Shown here: in pieces, positions 19,201 through 27,084 of the stretch
Layout: every line of letters begins with the position of its first letter
Position numbering within the stretch: position 1 is the first letter of the stretch
From: Flavobacteriales bacterium
Lineage (GTDB): Bacteria; Bacteroidota; Bacteroidia; Flavobacteriales_F; PHOS-HE28
Reading direction: 5' to 3'
Assembly (NCBI GenBank): GCA_016699575.1
Contig: CP064979.1
Span: forward strand, 4,216,001-4,280,000
DNA length: 64,000 bases
Translations under genes and position numbers: made by a program
Notes under the pieces: generated by a model
Told to the model about the DNA's origin: nothing
What the model saw: the letters and a program-made list of their open reading frames with translations, nothing else
Databases searched by the model: none

Positions 19201-20551
19201 CCCAAGCCGATGCATCGCTCGGAATGTGCAGCCTGTCTTCGTACCCTCCTCCAAAAACCACATCGCCATTGGGCAACGAGGCAATTCCAGCAGCGCTCTT
19301 GTCTTCCTTACCGCCGAATTGCTGGGCCTGCAACACTTGCCAATTGCTGAAACGATGCTTGGCCACAAAGAGATCTTGCGGCCCGGTGGCCATGAAGAGG
19401 CCCGTACCGTTGTAGAACTGACTTAACCCTGTGAACTGGCACTCGAACTCTCCGAAAACGGCCACGGTGTCGGCGCGCTGGTCCACCGCGCGCAGAGCAA
19501 CCGGGTTCTGCGAACCCACGGCGGTGTCGGACAACAGGGTTCCGCCCGCGTCTACACGTAAAAGGAAGTAGTTGTAGTCGTCAGCTGCGGCCACTGTCTG
19601 CGGAACCGGGTCCATGTACAACATGTCGCCCTGCAGGTCACCTGCCACCAGCAGCTGTGAACCTGAAGTGACCTGCATATCCCGCAACTGGTTCAGGGTA
19701 CCCCCTCCGCACCTGCGGAACCACTGCTCATTGCCTGCCGCATCCAGCTTCAGCAAGAAGATGGCGCTGGACATCGCATTGTTGTGGACCTGATCGAACT
19801 GGATGGTGTCGCTGAACTGGCCCCCGACATAGAAGTTGTTGTTCGCATCAGCCACCACATCGAGGGCTCGGTCGGTGAACTCGGCTTGGCCATGCTTGAG
19901 CCAAAGAGGCGTCCCGGTGGTGGTATAGGCCGCGACGAAGACATCCACGCTTGGCAGCAACGTATTCGGGTCAAGCATGCTGGTGAGCGAGGTGCCATCG
20001 AAGTCGGACGTGCCCTGGAATTCGCCCACTGCCACCACTGTGCCGTTCGGAGCGATGGCCACTCCGCTGGCCAGATCACCAAAAGCAGCCCCACCCCCCG
20101 TGCGCACCCATTGGCTGCTCCCATCGGCCATGCTCAATTGTGCCAGGAAAAAGTCGGTCGAATTGGCAACCGAGGTGAACGCACTTCCGAAGAGATCGGC
20201 CGCGCCCAGGAATTGGCCGGTGACAACCAAATGGCCAGCACCGTCAATAGCAACCTTACCACTTCGATCAATGGCGCTGCCTCCTGCTTGTACAAGCCAA
20301 ACGACGCTTCCGGCATCGTCCATCTTCACCACGAACACATCAGTGCCGCCGCTCGATGTATAGGTGGTACCGTCCACCACCATGGCCGCGCTGAACTCAC
20401 CGACCGCATAGATGAAACCGTCCGGCCCAACCTTCACATCCGTGATGCGGTCACCACCTGTGCCGCCGAGATCCTTGGCCCAGTATTGCGCGTGCAGCGA
20501 CAATGGAGCGCAGAGCCCGACCAGAAGCACCGTTGCACCGAACAGCCGCAT
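16205..20551 (-). CDS. Large secreted protein with beta-propeller repeats and T9SS type B sorting domain
   Basis: A 1448-residue exported protein. The start at 20551 gives signal peptide MRLFGATVLLVGLCAPLSLHA. Residues about 25-440 carry repeats of the form GGTGGDRITDVKVGPDGFIYAVGEF (split across blades), the SBBP/propeller type. The middle (about 480-1340) is a chain of cysteine-containing, PKD/Ig-like modules with repeating CPGDSI and CAGDSVQLTG signatures. The C-terminus, starting NVFSPNGDGSNDGW and containing IHNRWGQELYSGD and VPDGVYYFVLKLDRGDGSEL, is a gliding-motility-associated/T9SS type B sorting domain. It should be delivered through the type IX system and either attached to the surface or released. 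An adhesin role is inferred from architecture. It lies 12 bp upstream of the ECF sigma gene. Confidence 0.88.
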   Translation of the reverse strand: MRLFGATVLLVGLCAPLSLHAQYWAKDLGGTGGDRITDVKVGPDGFIYAVGEFSAAMVVDGTTYTSSGGTDVFVVKMDDAGSVVWLVQAGGSAIDRSGKVAIDGAGHLVVTGQFLGAADLFGSAFTSVANSTDFFLAQLSMADGSSQWVRTGGGAAFGDLASGVAIAPNGTVVAVGEFQGTSDFDGTSLTSMLDPNTLLPSVDVFVAAYTTTGTPLWLKHGQAEFTDRALDVVADANNNFYVGGQFSDTIQFDQVHNNAMSSAIFLLKLDAAGNEQWFRRCGGGTLNQLRDMQVTSGSQLLVAGDLQGDMLYMDPVPQTVAAADDYNYFLLRVDAGGTLLSDTAVGSQNPVALRAVDQRADTVAVFGEFECQFTGLSQFYNGTGLFMATGPQDLFVAKHRFSNWQVLQAQQFGGKEDKSAAGIASLPNGDVVFGGGYEDRLHIPSDASAWGDRPYQFWCDHAFTTGLDFSGYCQDGDYTKYSTLIASGLSEGFIGRALVTSRQPYDFWIRYDSIQCQRPSLDLCVRPFNGWLSPDCVDSVSVCGTLSLAVLSQCADANDPISFQECQSCMGIGGGDDIGPELSFLWSDGTTALMTSAPVTGWYWCTVSTANGCWSWTDSIHVTVDPPPPVPLVSDELGQYVDQGNWLTLSICDTVDVWFSNLPPGATALWTTPDTVLTDTAAIAGTSILTFTSQEGCTSFTILVVDLLPTPPVPAFDSASFEWYVTDGADMLLTDTVYVCEGQCAQGVIVPTWYQGGGPVQLDSAAVADWYSICAEGHDPPWLSAIGWSLAPPVSGWYTFGTYGSFNNAPCGFDVAPFYFSDSVYAVVVANPVQGIVGPTLLCPGDSIELTSGCISCDSLVWTYWFTDTIGVNVNSVFLDQVGPVDLDSWNTVGTATCYYNSSHWVDIVPGPSLDILPGAICSGDSALLWTTAQGTSYQWLGPNGPIPFNNDSLWVSDFGDYFITVIDTGGCEITNGPIELAEFASPFLDVQPDYVLCPGDSITITVITNDTASISWSAPFSGSDSIQTVTQPGLYSVTVGACAVLTLTANIVGGSANATILPNDTMVLCAGDSVQLTGANGAAVYIWDSILLQQSIWVSNPGSYQLMVIDDVGCTDTAVAVVGIATVSDPLLVQGDTVCQGSDAVLTATGSGQISWFSDPGLTNVIGMGTSITIPAVQQSTTVYVLQEDSACTASPVEVQVLVIAAPTGAGIVGPGQVCVGDSLVLDMTGGPYTSVVWQTPNGTVTGDPLVVYPVQADVAGTYVATPSAAPCTWGSYSWDVSVVNAQPLDIGADTSLCEGLAYTVALPNGFSNGQWSNGASGNSSVFLVPALCWVLASDVNGCTVSDTLFIEGLTCGLEVPNVFSPNGDGSNDGWLVTADGFVAAQAVIHNRWGQELYSGDPRVRPWNGRHQTTNEPVPDGVYYFVLKLDRGDGSELVRTGYLHLTR

Positions 20552-20715
20552 GGCGTCCAAGTTACCCAACGCCAGGAAGGATCCTCGACGATCCGTCCGA
20601 AATGATGAAGACCTGTCCGGGAGCCTCGGGGGAACTCAACCGATGGTCACCCTGTTCGTGACTTGCCTCGGAGGGGCGGCATTGATGTGGCGCGTGCTGC
20701 CAATTTCGCGCGCTC

Positions 20716-23187
20716 ATGAGGGTCGTTGTTGCTGGCATGCTTGGCCTCGTCTTCACTGTTGCGTCAGCGCAGGATGGGGCGCCTTTGCTCTGCAAGAACA
20801 TCGGGGCCGTGCGCACCTCCAGCCCTATTGCCATTGATGGGGTGCTGACGGAAACCGACTGGACGTTGACTACGCCCGGGATCGACTTCGTGCAGAACGA
20901 GCCCCGGCCTAACGAACCGGCTTCCCTTGCATCGTCCGTCAAGGTGCTTTATGATGATGCGGCGCTTTACGTCGGCGCTCAGCTGTCGGACCCCGAGCCG
21001 GACAGCATCATGATGCGCCTGAGCGCCCGCGATGCGATCGGCATCACGGATTGGTTCGGCATCACCCTCGACCCGTACAACAGCGGTCTCAATGGCTTCG
21101 AGTTCATCGTCACCTCAGCCGGTGTGCAATTCGATGCCATCGTGGCCAACGAAGAGGAGGACGAGAACTGGAACGCTGTATGGCAGAGCGGGGTCGCCCG
21201 CAACGCAGATGGGTGGGCGGTGGAGATGCGCATCCCCTATTCGGCGTTCCGCTTCCCCAAGGTGGTGGAGAACGCATGGTCGGTCCAATTCCTCAGGCTC
21301 GTAGGCCGGAACCGGGAGAAGAGCTTCTGGAACCCGATCGATCCGTTGAAAGAGGGCTGGTTGCGCCAATGCGGCACGGTGAGCGGGATCACTGGCATCA
21401 AGGCGCCGTTGCGCCTGATGCTCTACCCCTATGTCAGCGGCTATGTGCAACACTTCCCGGCCAACGACCCCACCCAGAGCGACTGGACAACCTCCTTCAA
21501 CGGCGGGATGGACGTGAAGCTGGGCTTGAGCGATGCGTACACTTTGGACATGACGCTCATTCCTGACTTCGGGCAGGTGGTGAGCGATAATGTGGTCCTG
21601 AACCTCTCGCCCTTTGAGGTGCAGTTCAATGAGAACCGGCAGTTCTTCACCGAGGGTACGGAGCTGTTCCAGCGCGGCGGGCTCTTCTACAGCCGACGCA
21701 TCGGCGGTGTGCCTCTGTTGCGCGGTGACCTGTACAATGGACTGGGCGAAGGCGAAACAGTTGTGGAGGATCCCGGTGTGAGCAAACTGCTCAATGCCAC
21801 GAAGTTGAGTGGACGAGGAGCCAGTGGTTTGGGCCTGGGTCTGCTGAACGCCGTTACGCGTGAAACACATGGCAGCATACGCGACAGCTTGGGTGCGGAA
21901 CGGCGCGTGCTCACCGATCCGCTCACCAACTACAACGTGCTGGTCGCCGACCAGCTTCTTCCGAACAACGGTTACGTGAGCCTCATCAACACGAACGTGA
22001 TGCGCGATGGCGGCACATACGACGCCAACAGCAGCGCGCTTGACTTCCTGTTGAACAACAAAACCCGCACGATCCAAGGCGGTGGGATCGTCCGGGTGAG
22101 CCAGCAGTTCGGCACCGCGTTGGAGAGAACGCCCGGATACGCATGGACGGCCTTCCTGAAGAAGACGGGCGGCTCCACAACGTACGCTCTGGAGTACAAC
22201 CAGATCAGCGACGATTTCAACCCCAACGACCTTGGCTTCTGGCAGCAGAACAACTTCAACGGCATAACGGGATCCGGGGAGTACATCAAGTACAAACCGA
22301 AGCGCCCATGGCAGCGCTGGGGCATCGGGTTCGAAACGGAATACCTGCGCGTGGTGCAACCCGACCACTTCTTCAATTTCGCGGTTGAACTGAACACGTT
22401 CTGGGTCCTGGAAGGCTTCAATGCGTTCGGCGGCCATGTGCGCGCCGAACCGGTGGTGACCTTCGACCCGTTCGAGGCGCGCGTTCCCGGCCGTTTGTAT
22501 GCGTACCCGACGAACGTGGAAGGGCGCGTGTGGATCAGCAGCAACTACAACAAACCGTTCGCGTTCGACATGGACGGCTACTACCGGCACTTCAACGACC
22601 CGGGCGACGGCACCGGGGCTCGTGATCGAAAGATCATGAAGGCCAGCTTCGAACCCCGCATCCGGCCGAACGATCGCACGTTCGTCATCCTGAGCGCCTC
22701 GCATTCATTCCGCGATGAAGACCTGGGCTGGGTGGCTTTCGACGCTGATAGCATCATCCTGGGGAGGCGTGATCTCTGGACCACCGAGCTGGGCATTGAG
22801 GGACAGTACATCTTCAACAATCGGATGGCGCTCACCTTGCGAGCACGGCATTACTGGAGCCGAGCGCAGTACGTTGACTTCCACCGGCTGCTGGACGATG
22901 GCTATCTGGCGCCGACCGCGTACGACGGCATGGACGAGGGTGGCCAGCCCATGCACGATGTGGACTTCGACGCGTTCACCGTGGACCTCATTTTCCGATG
23001 GAACTTCGCGCCCGGCAGTGAGATGACCCTGGGATGGAAGGACAACATCTTCACGAGCGACAACGTGATCACCGTGAACTACTTCGACGATCTCCGGAAC
23101 ACCTGGGAAGCCCCGGGAGTGAACAGCTTCTCGTTGAAGGTGCTTTACTTCATCGACGCGGGGAAACTGTTCCGCGCGAAGCGATGA
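20716..23187 (+). CDS. DUF5916 family outer-membrane protein with CBM9-like N-terminal domain
   Basis: An 823-residue protein with signal peptide MRVVVAGMLGLVFTVASA. Residues about 30-220 form a CBM9-like (DOMON-type) beta sandwich: SPIAIDGVLTETDW, VKVLYDDAALYVGAQL and WAVEMRIPYSAFRF are hallmarks. The rest is the DUF5916 barrel-like region with the conserved LIPDFGQVVSDNVVLNLSPF and FNENRQFFTEGTELF stretches. The family is widespread in Bacteroidota and is thought to sit in the outer membrane, but its substrate is not established. The C-terminus ends LKVLYFIDAGKLFRAKR. It overlaps the following hydrolase by 4 bp (ATGA), so the two are probably co-translated. Confidence 0.85.
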   Translation: MRVVVAGMLGLVFTVASAQDGAPLLCKNIGAVRTSSPIAIDGVLTETDWTLTTPGIDFVQNEPRPNEPASLASSVKVLYDDAALYVGAQLSDPEPDSIMMRLSARDAIGITDWFGITLDPYNSGLNGFEFIVTSAGVQFDAIVANEEEDENWNAVWQSGVARNADGWAVEMRIPYSAFRFPKVVENAWSVQFLRLVGRNREKSFWNPIDPLKEGWLRQCGTVSGITGIKAPLRLMLYPYVSGYVQHFPANDPTQSDWTTSFNGGMDVKLGLSDAYTLDMTLIPDFGQVVSDNVVLNLSPFEVQFNENRQFFTEGTELFQRGGLFYSRRIGGVPLLRGDLYNGLGEGETVVEDPGVSKLLNATKLSGRGASGLGLGLLNAVTRETHGSIRDSLGAERRVLTDPLTNYNVLVADQLLPNNGYVSLINTNVMRDGGTYDANSSALDFLLNNKTRTIQGGGIVRVSQQFGTALERTPGYAWTAFLKKTGGSTTYALEYNQISDDFNPNDLGFWQQNNFNGITGSGEYIKYKPKRPWQRWGIGFETEYLRVVQPDHFFNFAVELNTFWVLEGFNAFGGHVRAEPVVTFDPFEARVPGRLYAYPTNVEGRVWISSNYNKPFAFDMDGYYRHFNDPGDGTGARDRKIMKASFEPRIRPNDRTFVILSASHSFRDEDLGWVAFDADSIILGRRDLWTTELGIEGQYIFNNRMALTLRARHYWSRAQYVDFHRLLDDGYLAPTAYDGMDEGGQPMHDVDFDAFTVDLIFRWNFAPGSEMTLGWKDNIFTSDNVITVNYFDDLRNTWEAPGVNSFSLKVLYFIDAGKLFRAKR

Positions 23188-24116
23188 GGACCACCATCCT
23201 GTTGGCCGCTACTGTGCTGACGCTCGCGTCATGCAACCTGGCCCGCATGCAGCACAGCCTGACGGAAGGGCGCTTGGAGCGGGCAGGATATGAAGAGCGA
23301 ACGTTCCAAGCCACTGATGGTGCCCATCACGTTTGGCACCGCGATTCGGGCAAGCCGAAACTGCTTCTGCTCCATGGCTACACGGGTACGGGTCAATTGC
23401 AGTGGAGCAAAACCGCCCAGCTTTTGCGCGAGGACTACGACGTGATCATGCCCGATCTGCTTTGCCATGGCAAGAGCACGACGAAGTGGAGCGGTTTCAA
23501 CTTCGATGCACAGGTGGCGCATGTGATCTTGTTGCTGGATAGCCTGGGGGTAACCGGTCCGATCCCAGTTGTCGGCAATAGCTACGGAGGAGGTGTTGCA
23601 GCACATCTGGCCGAAGTGAGGCCCGAACGCGTGGGCCGGCTTGTGCTGTACGATGCGCTCGTGAGCGACTACACGAAGGCGCTCGCCGATAGCCTGGCCC
23701 GCAGCGTTGGCGGCGAGAGCATGCTTGCAGTGATGCGGACACCGAAAGTCGAGGACGTACGTTTCGGATTGCGCCTCTCGCTGTACCGTCAGTGGCCCAT
23801 ACCGAAGTTCGTTCTGAGGCAGGCGTACGAGCTGAACATCAAGCCGTACAGGGTCGCACAGATCACGTTGCTTGAAGACCTCCTTCAACGCGAGACACAA
23901 TTGAAGGAGCGCCGCTACGGCTGGACGATGCCCGTGCACCTTATCTGGGGCGAGCGCGACCGCCTGATCCCCAACAGCACCGGCCTGGCCATCCTGCGCC
24001 GGAACAACTTACCGGAGACGCACTGGCACGTGATCCCGCGCACCGGGCATGTCGCGAACATTGAACGGCCCAAAGCCTTCGTTCGCGAACTGAGGGCCGT
24101 TCTCGCCGCTCCTTAG
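23184..24116 (+). CDS. Alpha/beta-hydrolase lipoprotein
   Basis: A 310-residue serine hydrolase. The N-terminus MRTTILLAATVLTLASCNLA carries a lipobox-like TLASC, so it is likely lipidated at Cys17. The fold markers are in order: oxyanion region LLLLHGYTGTG, nucleophile elbow GNSYGGG with Ser133, acid Asp259 in WGERDRL, and His289 in RTGHVANIE. It starts within the stop of the DUF5916 gene. The specific ester or amide substrate cannot be read from the sequence. The stop codon TAG coincides with the first base of the palindromic element that follows. Confidence 0.85.
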   Translation: MRTTILLAATVLTLASCNLARMQHSLTEGRLERAGYEERTFQATDGAHHVWHRDSGKPKLLLLHGYTGTGQLQWSKTAQLLREDYDVIMPDLLCHGKSTTKWSGFNFDAQVAHVILLLDSLGVTGPIPVVGNSYGGGVAAHLAEVRPERVGRLVLYDALVSDYTKALADSLARSVGGESMLAVMRTPKVEDVRFGLRLSLYRQWPIPKFVLRQAYELNIKPYRVAQITLLEDLLQRETQLKERRYGWTMPVHLIWGERDRLIPNSTGLAILRRNNLPETHWHVIPRTGHVANIERPKAFVRELRAVLAAP

Positions 24117-24276
24117 AGCCTGTTCGGGATCTCTTGAACGAAGGGCTCCGAGGCTATTTTTCGTTCAGGCGCATCCGGAAGATCATCGCGTAGCGGTGCC
24201 TACGGGATCATTTTCCGGCGAAGCATGGGCGGAAAAAAGACCGGAGAGCGAGTTTGAAGAGATCCCAAACAGGCTC
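24116..24276. mobile_element. 161-bp palindromic element (MITE-like) between convergent genes
   Basis: The ends are 23-bp inverted repeats: GAGCCTGTTCGGGATCTCTT continuing to 24138, and the reverse complement of 24254-24276, which reads GAGCCTGTTTGGGATCTCTT onward. There are two mismatches in 23. The inside is also imperfectly palindromic: the CCGGAA-GATCATCGCGTAG side pairs with CTACGGGATCATTTTCCGG, so the whole element could fold into one long hairpin. It begins at the last base of the hydrolase stop codon and abuts the dltA stop. There is no coding capacity. It may act as a bidirectional terminator as well as a mobile remnant. Confidence 0.65.
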
Positions 24277-25776
24277 TTAGCGCCGCTTCAAGTACTGTTC
24301 GATCAGCGCTTTGCGATCGGTCTTGTGGCTAGCGTTCACTGGGAAGGCTTCCACGAAGGCGATATCGCCCGGCACCATGTACTCGGGCAACGTGCGCTTC
24401 AGGTGCGCCAGTACCATACCGCGCAGTTCCTCTTGCACTACACCCCCGCCCGGCCGGATGAAACCCACGATGCGTTTCACAGTATCGCCGTTCTTAAGCG
24501 GCACCGCAATGGCGTCGGCCACGCCCGGCACGGCCAGCATCTGGGCTGTGATGTCGCCAAGCTCTATGCGGAAGCCGTTCAACTTCACCTGCTCGTCGCG
24601 GCGGCCGTTGAAGAACAGGATGCCGTCCAGGAAGTAGCCGTAGTCGCCGGTACGGAACCCGCGTGCACCATCCTCGATGAAGAACTTCTCGGCATTGAGC
24701 ACTTCGTTGTTGAAGTAGCCAATGCTCACATGCGGACCGAGGATCTCGATCTCTCCAGGTTCATCTTTTGTCCCCGTCGGAACAGTGCGCACGGTTCCTT
24801 CCGGTTTCGGCACACCTACCGGCATGTCGGCATAGCGTCCAAGCACTTCGCGCGTTACGTCGATGAGCGTGGTGGCCACCGTTGCCTCGGTCGGTCCGTA
24901 GGTATTGAGGACCCGGGCCGTTGGAAAGCGATCGAGCAATCGCTGCGCGGTCATCTTCGGAAGCGCTTCGCCGCAGAAGAGGAATGACCGCAGCATTGGG
25001 ACTTCCGCAGCAATGAACTTGGGCTCGGTGAGGTAGAGGTAGGCGAACGTGGGAGTGCTCACCCACACACTTCCGCCGTACCGGCGCACGCGATCGAGGA
25101 ACTGCGAGGAATCCTTGCAGGTCGGGGCATCGTTGAGGAGCAACGTGGCGCCGGTGTGCAAGGCGGTGAACAGTTCGTACACGCTCAGGTCGAAGCTGAA
25201 CGGTGCTTGGTTCACGAAGACGTCATCAGGGGTGAAACCGAAGTCGCCCGTCATCCAGCGCAGGAATGATGCAGCCGCTTCACGGGTGATCTGCACGCCC
25301 TTCGGCTCGCCCGTGCTGCCGCTGGTGAAGATGATGTAGCGGATGGGGTCGTGCGGACGCGGAAGTAGATCCGCACCGAACGTGCATTGGGCCCGTTTTG
25401 AGACCTGCGCTTGCTCGAGCACTATGGCTGCATTGATTTCCGTCGCTGCGCCTGTGCAATTGAGAAGCACTTGTGAGCCAGTCAGCTTGCTGATGCGTTC
25501 AATGCGATCGAGCGGGACCACGATGTCCAGCGGGATGTACGGAAGGTCAAGCGCAATGCACGCAAGCATGGCCACTACCATCTCCGCACGTTTGTGGCCG
25601 TGCACGAGCACCAGATGTCCCGCGGGTAGATCAAGCGACTTCAGCCGCGAAGTCCACTCCCCCACTTCAGCCTGTAGTTCGTTCCAGGTCAAGGCGCGGT
25701 CGCTGCCGATGACGGCCAACTTACCGGGCTCACGGTCAGTGTCCTCAAAAGTGCCGGTGACGATATCGAAACGCAT
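24277..25776 (-). CDS. dltA: DltA-like adenylation enzyme (D-alanine--carrier protein ligase type)
   Basis: A 499-residue stand-alone adenylation domain that would activate an amino acid (D-alanine in the classical system) with ATP and load it on the DltC-like carrier. Core motifs: A3 FTSGSTGEPKGVQIT, A5 NTYGPTEATVATT, A7 FRTGDYGYFLDG, A8 NGFRIELGDI and A10 NASHKTDRKAL with the catalytic lysine. Length matches DltA (about 500 residues). It is the last gene of a minus-strand operon encoding all other Dlt components (C, D, X, B), 12 bp after dltB. Substrate specificity is inferred from the operon and is not proven. The gene ends directly at the palindromic element. Confidence 0.88.
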   Translation of the reverse strand: MRFDIVTGTFEDTDREPGKLAVIGSDRALTWNELQAEVGEWTSRLKSLDLPAGHLVLVHGHKRAEMVVAMLACIALDLPYIPLDIVVPLDRIERISKLTGSQVLLNCTGAATEINAAIVLEQAQVSKRAQCTFGADLLPRPHDPIRYIIFTSGSTGEPKGVQITREAAASFLRWMTGDFGFTPDDVFVNQAPFSFDLSVYELFTALHTGATLLLNDAPTCKDSSQFLDRVRRYGGSVWVSTPTFAYLYLTEPKFIAAEVPMLRSFLFCGEALPKMTAQRLLDRFPTARVLNTYGPTEATVATTLIDVTREVLGRYADMPVGVPKPEGTVRTVPTGTKDEPGEIEILGPHVSIGYFNNEVLNAEKFFIEDGARGFRTGDYGYFLDGILFFNGRRDEQVKLNGFRIELGDITAQMLAVPGVADAIAVPLKNGDTVKRIVGFIRPGGGVVQEELRGMVLAHLKRTLPEYMVPGDIAFVEAFPVNASHKTDRKALIEQYLKRR

Positions 25777-25788
25777 GGCTGGGCTTCC

Positions 25789-26931
25789 TCACTGCAAGTA
25801 TGGGAAGCGCCCGCTGAAGATGTACAACGCGAAGCAGCAGAGGTTGATCATGATGAAGATCGACAACCACTTCACCGCGGGAGCTGGCCAGCCTTTCCAG
25901 ATGTCCCGCTTGTGCTTGCGGCTTTGGTGCTGGTATGAATTGTACACCACCGAGTAGAGCCCGAACAAAGCACCGCTGATCACATAGTGGGGCTCAAGGC
26001 CGTTCCAACAACCCATGAGCAGGAAGGTGCTGAAGAGCGCGATGTTCTGGCGCAACAGCGGCCATGTGCGCAATCCGTGCACGCTGCTCAGTTGCTTGTA
26101 GATCGGGCGGAAGAAGTAATCGCGCAGCCAGTCACCCAAGCTGATGTGCCAACGTCGCCAGAACTCCGGCGGGTTCTGCGTGAGCCACGGCCTATCGAAG
26201 TTGGCGGGCAGCGAAATGCCCATCATCCGGCCCAGCCCCAGGGCCAGCAGGGAGTAACCGGCGAAGTCGAAATACAGGTACACCGTGTAGGCGTACATGG
26301 TGTTCGCCATATCAACAAGGCCGGTGCTTTCGGCGGGTATGCGCGATAGCCAGAACCGATCGGCCAGTTCCGCCAGCACGAACTTGTGCAGCAGCCCGAG
26401 CAAAAGAAGTTCCCAGCCGGAAGTGAACGCTTGGCGGTCCAACCGCTGCCAACCAGCATCCAGATCGCCTTTGAAGCGCTCGTACCGATCGATGGGGCCG
26501 ACCAGCAAGCTCGGCGTGAACGAGAGGAAGGTGATGAAGGAACCGAACCTGAACTTGTCGCGGTGCAGCTCGGCATCCAGGTACACCTGCACGCAGCGGA
26601 ACGTGATGTAGCTCAGACCGGCGAACGAGAGCAGTTCGGTCTCCACGTTCAACTTGACCAGTACCATGGGCAAGGCCAGCAACAGGCTGCCCAACAGCTT
26701 GTGCAGCCGCTGCCATCTGAACAGCAACAACCAACAGAACAGGCACTGGTAAGCCAAGAACGCCAGCAACTGCAGCGGTTTCGGGTAGTACACCCCCACG
26801 AACCCCAAGCTGACCACCAAGAGTACCTGCGCCAGTGGAACACGATCGGCGGCGAACGGCTTCACGGCGAACAAGGCCAATACCACCAGCCCGAACAGCA
26901 GGAAGAACTCAAGTGAAGCGAACGGCAGCAT
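25789..26931 (-). CDS. dltB: DltB-like MBOAT membrane O-acyltransferase
   Basis: A 380-residue polytopic membrane protein with about ten hydrophobic segments. MBOAT hallmarks are visible: the LSYITFRCVQVYLD segment, PSLLVGPIDRYERF, NPPEFWRRWHISLGDWLRDYFF, and the conserved histidine in LMGCWNGLEPHYVISGALFG. DltB moves the acyl group from the carrier protein across the membrane. The length is close to Gram-positive DltB (about 400). It is 3 bp from the dltX-like gene upstream and 12 bp from dltA downstream. In a Gram-negative host the final acceptor is unknown, since teichoic acids are absent. Lipopolysaccharide, a capsule or a surface glycan are possible. Confidence 0.9.
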   Translation of the reverse strand: MLPFASLEFFLLFGLVVLALFAVKPFAADRVPLAQVLLVVSLGFVGVYYPKPLQLLAFLAYQCLFCWLLLFRWQRLHKLLGSLLLALPMVLVKLNVETELLSFAGLSYITFRCVQVYLDAELHRDKFRFGSFITFLSFTPSLLVGPIDRYERFKGDLDAGWQRLDRQAFTSGWELLLLGLLHKFVLAELADRFWLSRIPAESTGLVDMANTMYAYTVYLYFDFAGYSLLALGLGRMMGISLPANFDRPWLTQNPPEFWRRWHISLGDWLRDYFFRPIYKQLSSVHGLRTWPLLRQNIALFSTFLLMGCWNGLEPHYVISGALFGLYSVVYNSYQHQSRKHKRDIWKGWPAPAVKWLSIFIMINLCCFALYIFSGRFPYLQ

Positions 26932-26934
26932 GGT

Positions 26935-27084
26935 TCAGAACTGCTGGTACACGAACTTCACTGCGCTGGCAGCGGCTTCCATGCCGACCTCGAGCGGGTG
27001 GTGCAGCCACCAGAGGCCCAACATCACGGCCGAATAGATCACGGTCCACTTGAGCGTGTTCTGGAAGTTGAACGGCTTCTTCAT
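26935..27084 (-). CDS. dltX: DltX-like small membrane protein
   Basis: A 49-residue peptide between dltD (ATGA overlap at 27081-27084) and dltB (3-bp gap). It has one membrane span (LKWTVIYSAVMLGLWWLHH) and the C-terminal motif AVKFVYQQF. Gram-positive DltX proteins are also about 50 residues, have one span, and end in a conserved F-x-Y-x-x-F type motif (such as FIYNEF), whose tyrosine has been shown to carry the acyl intermediate handled by DltB and DltD. The aromatic-x-Tyr-x-x-Phe end here fits. The assignment rests on position, topology and this motif, because overall identity is too low to judge by eye. Confidence 0.8.
   Translation of the reverse strand: MKKPFNFQNTLKWTVIYSAVMLGLWWLHHPLEVGMEAAASAVKFVYQQF

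Noticed and set aside
21115..22704. 529-residue minus-strand open frame
   Set aside because: It is opposite the DUF5916 gene, whose family motifs, signal peptide and length are clear. The antisense frame has biased composition and no domain.
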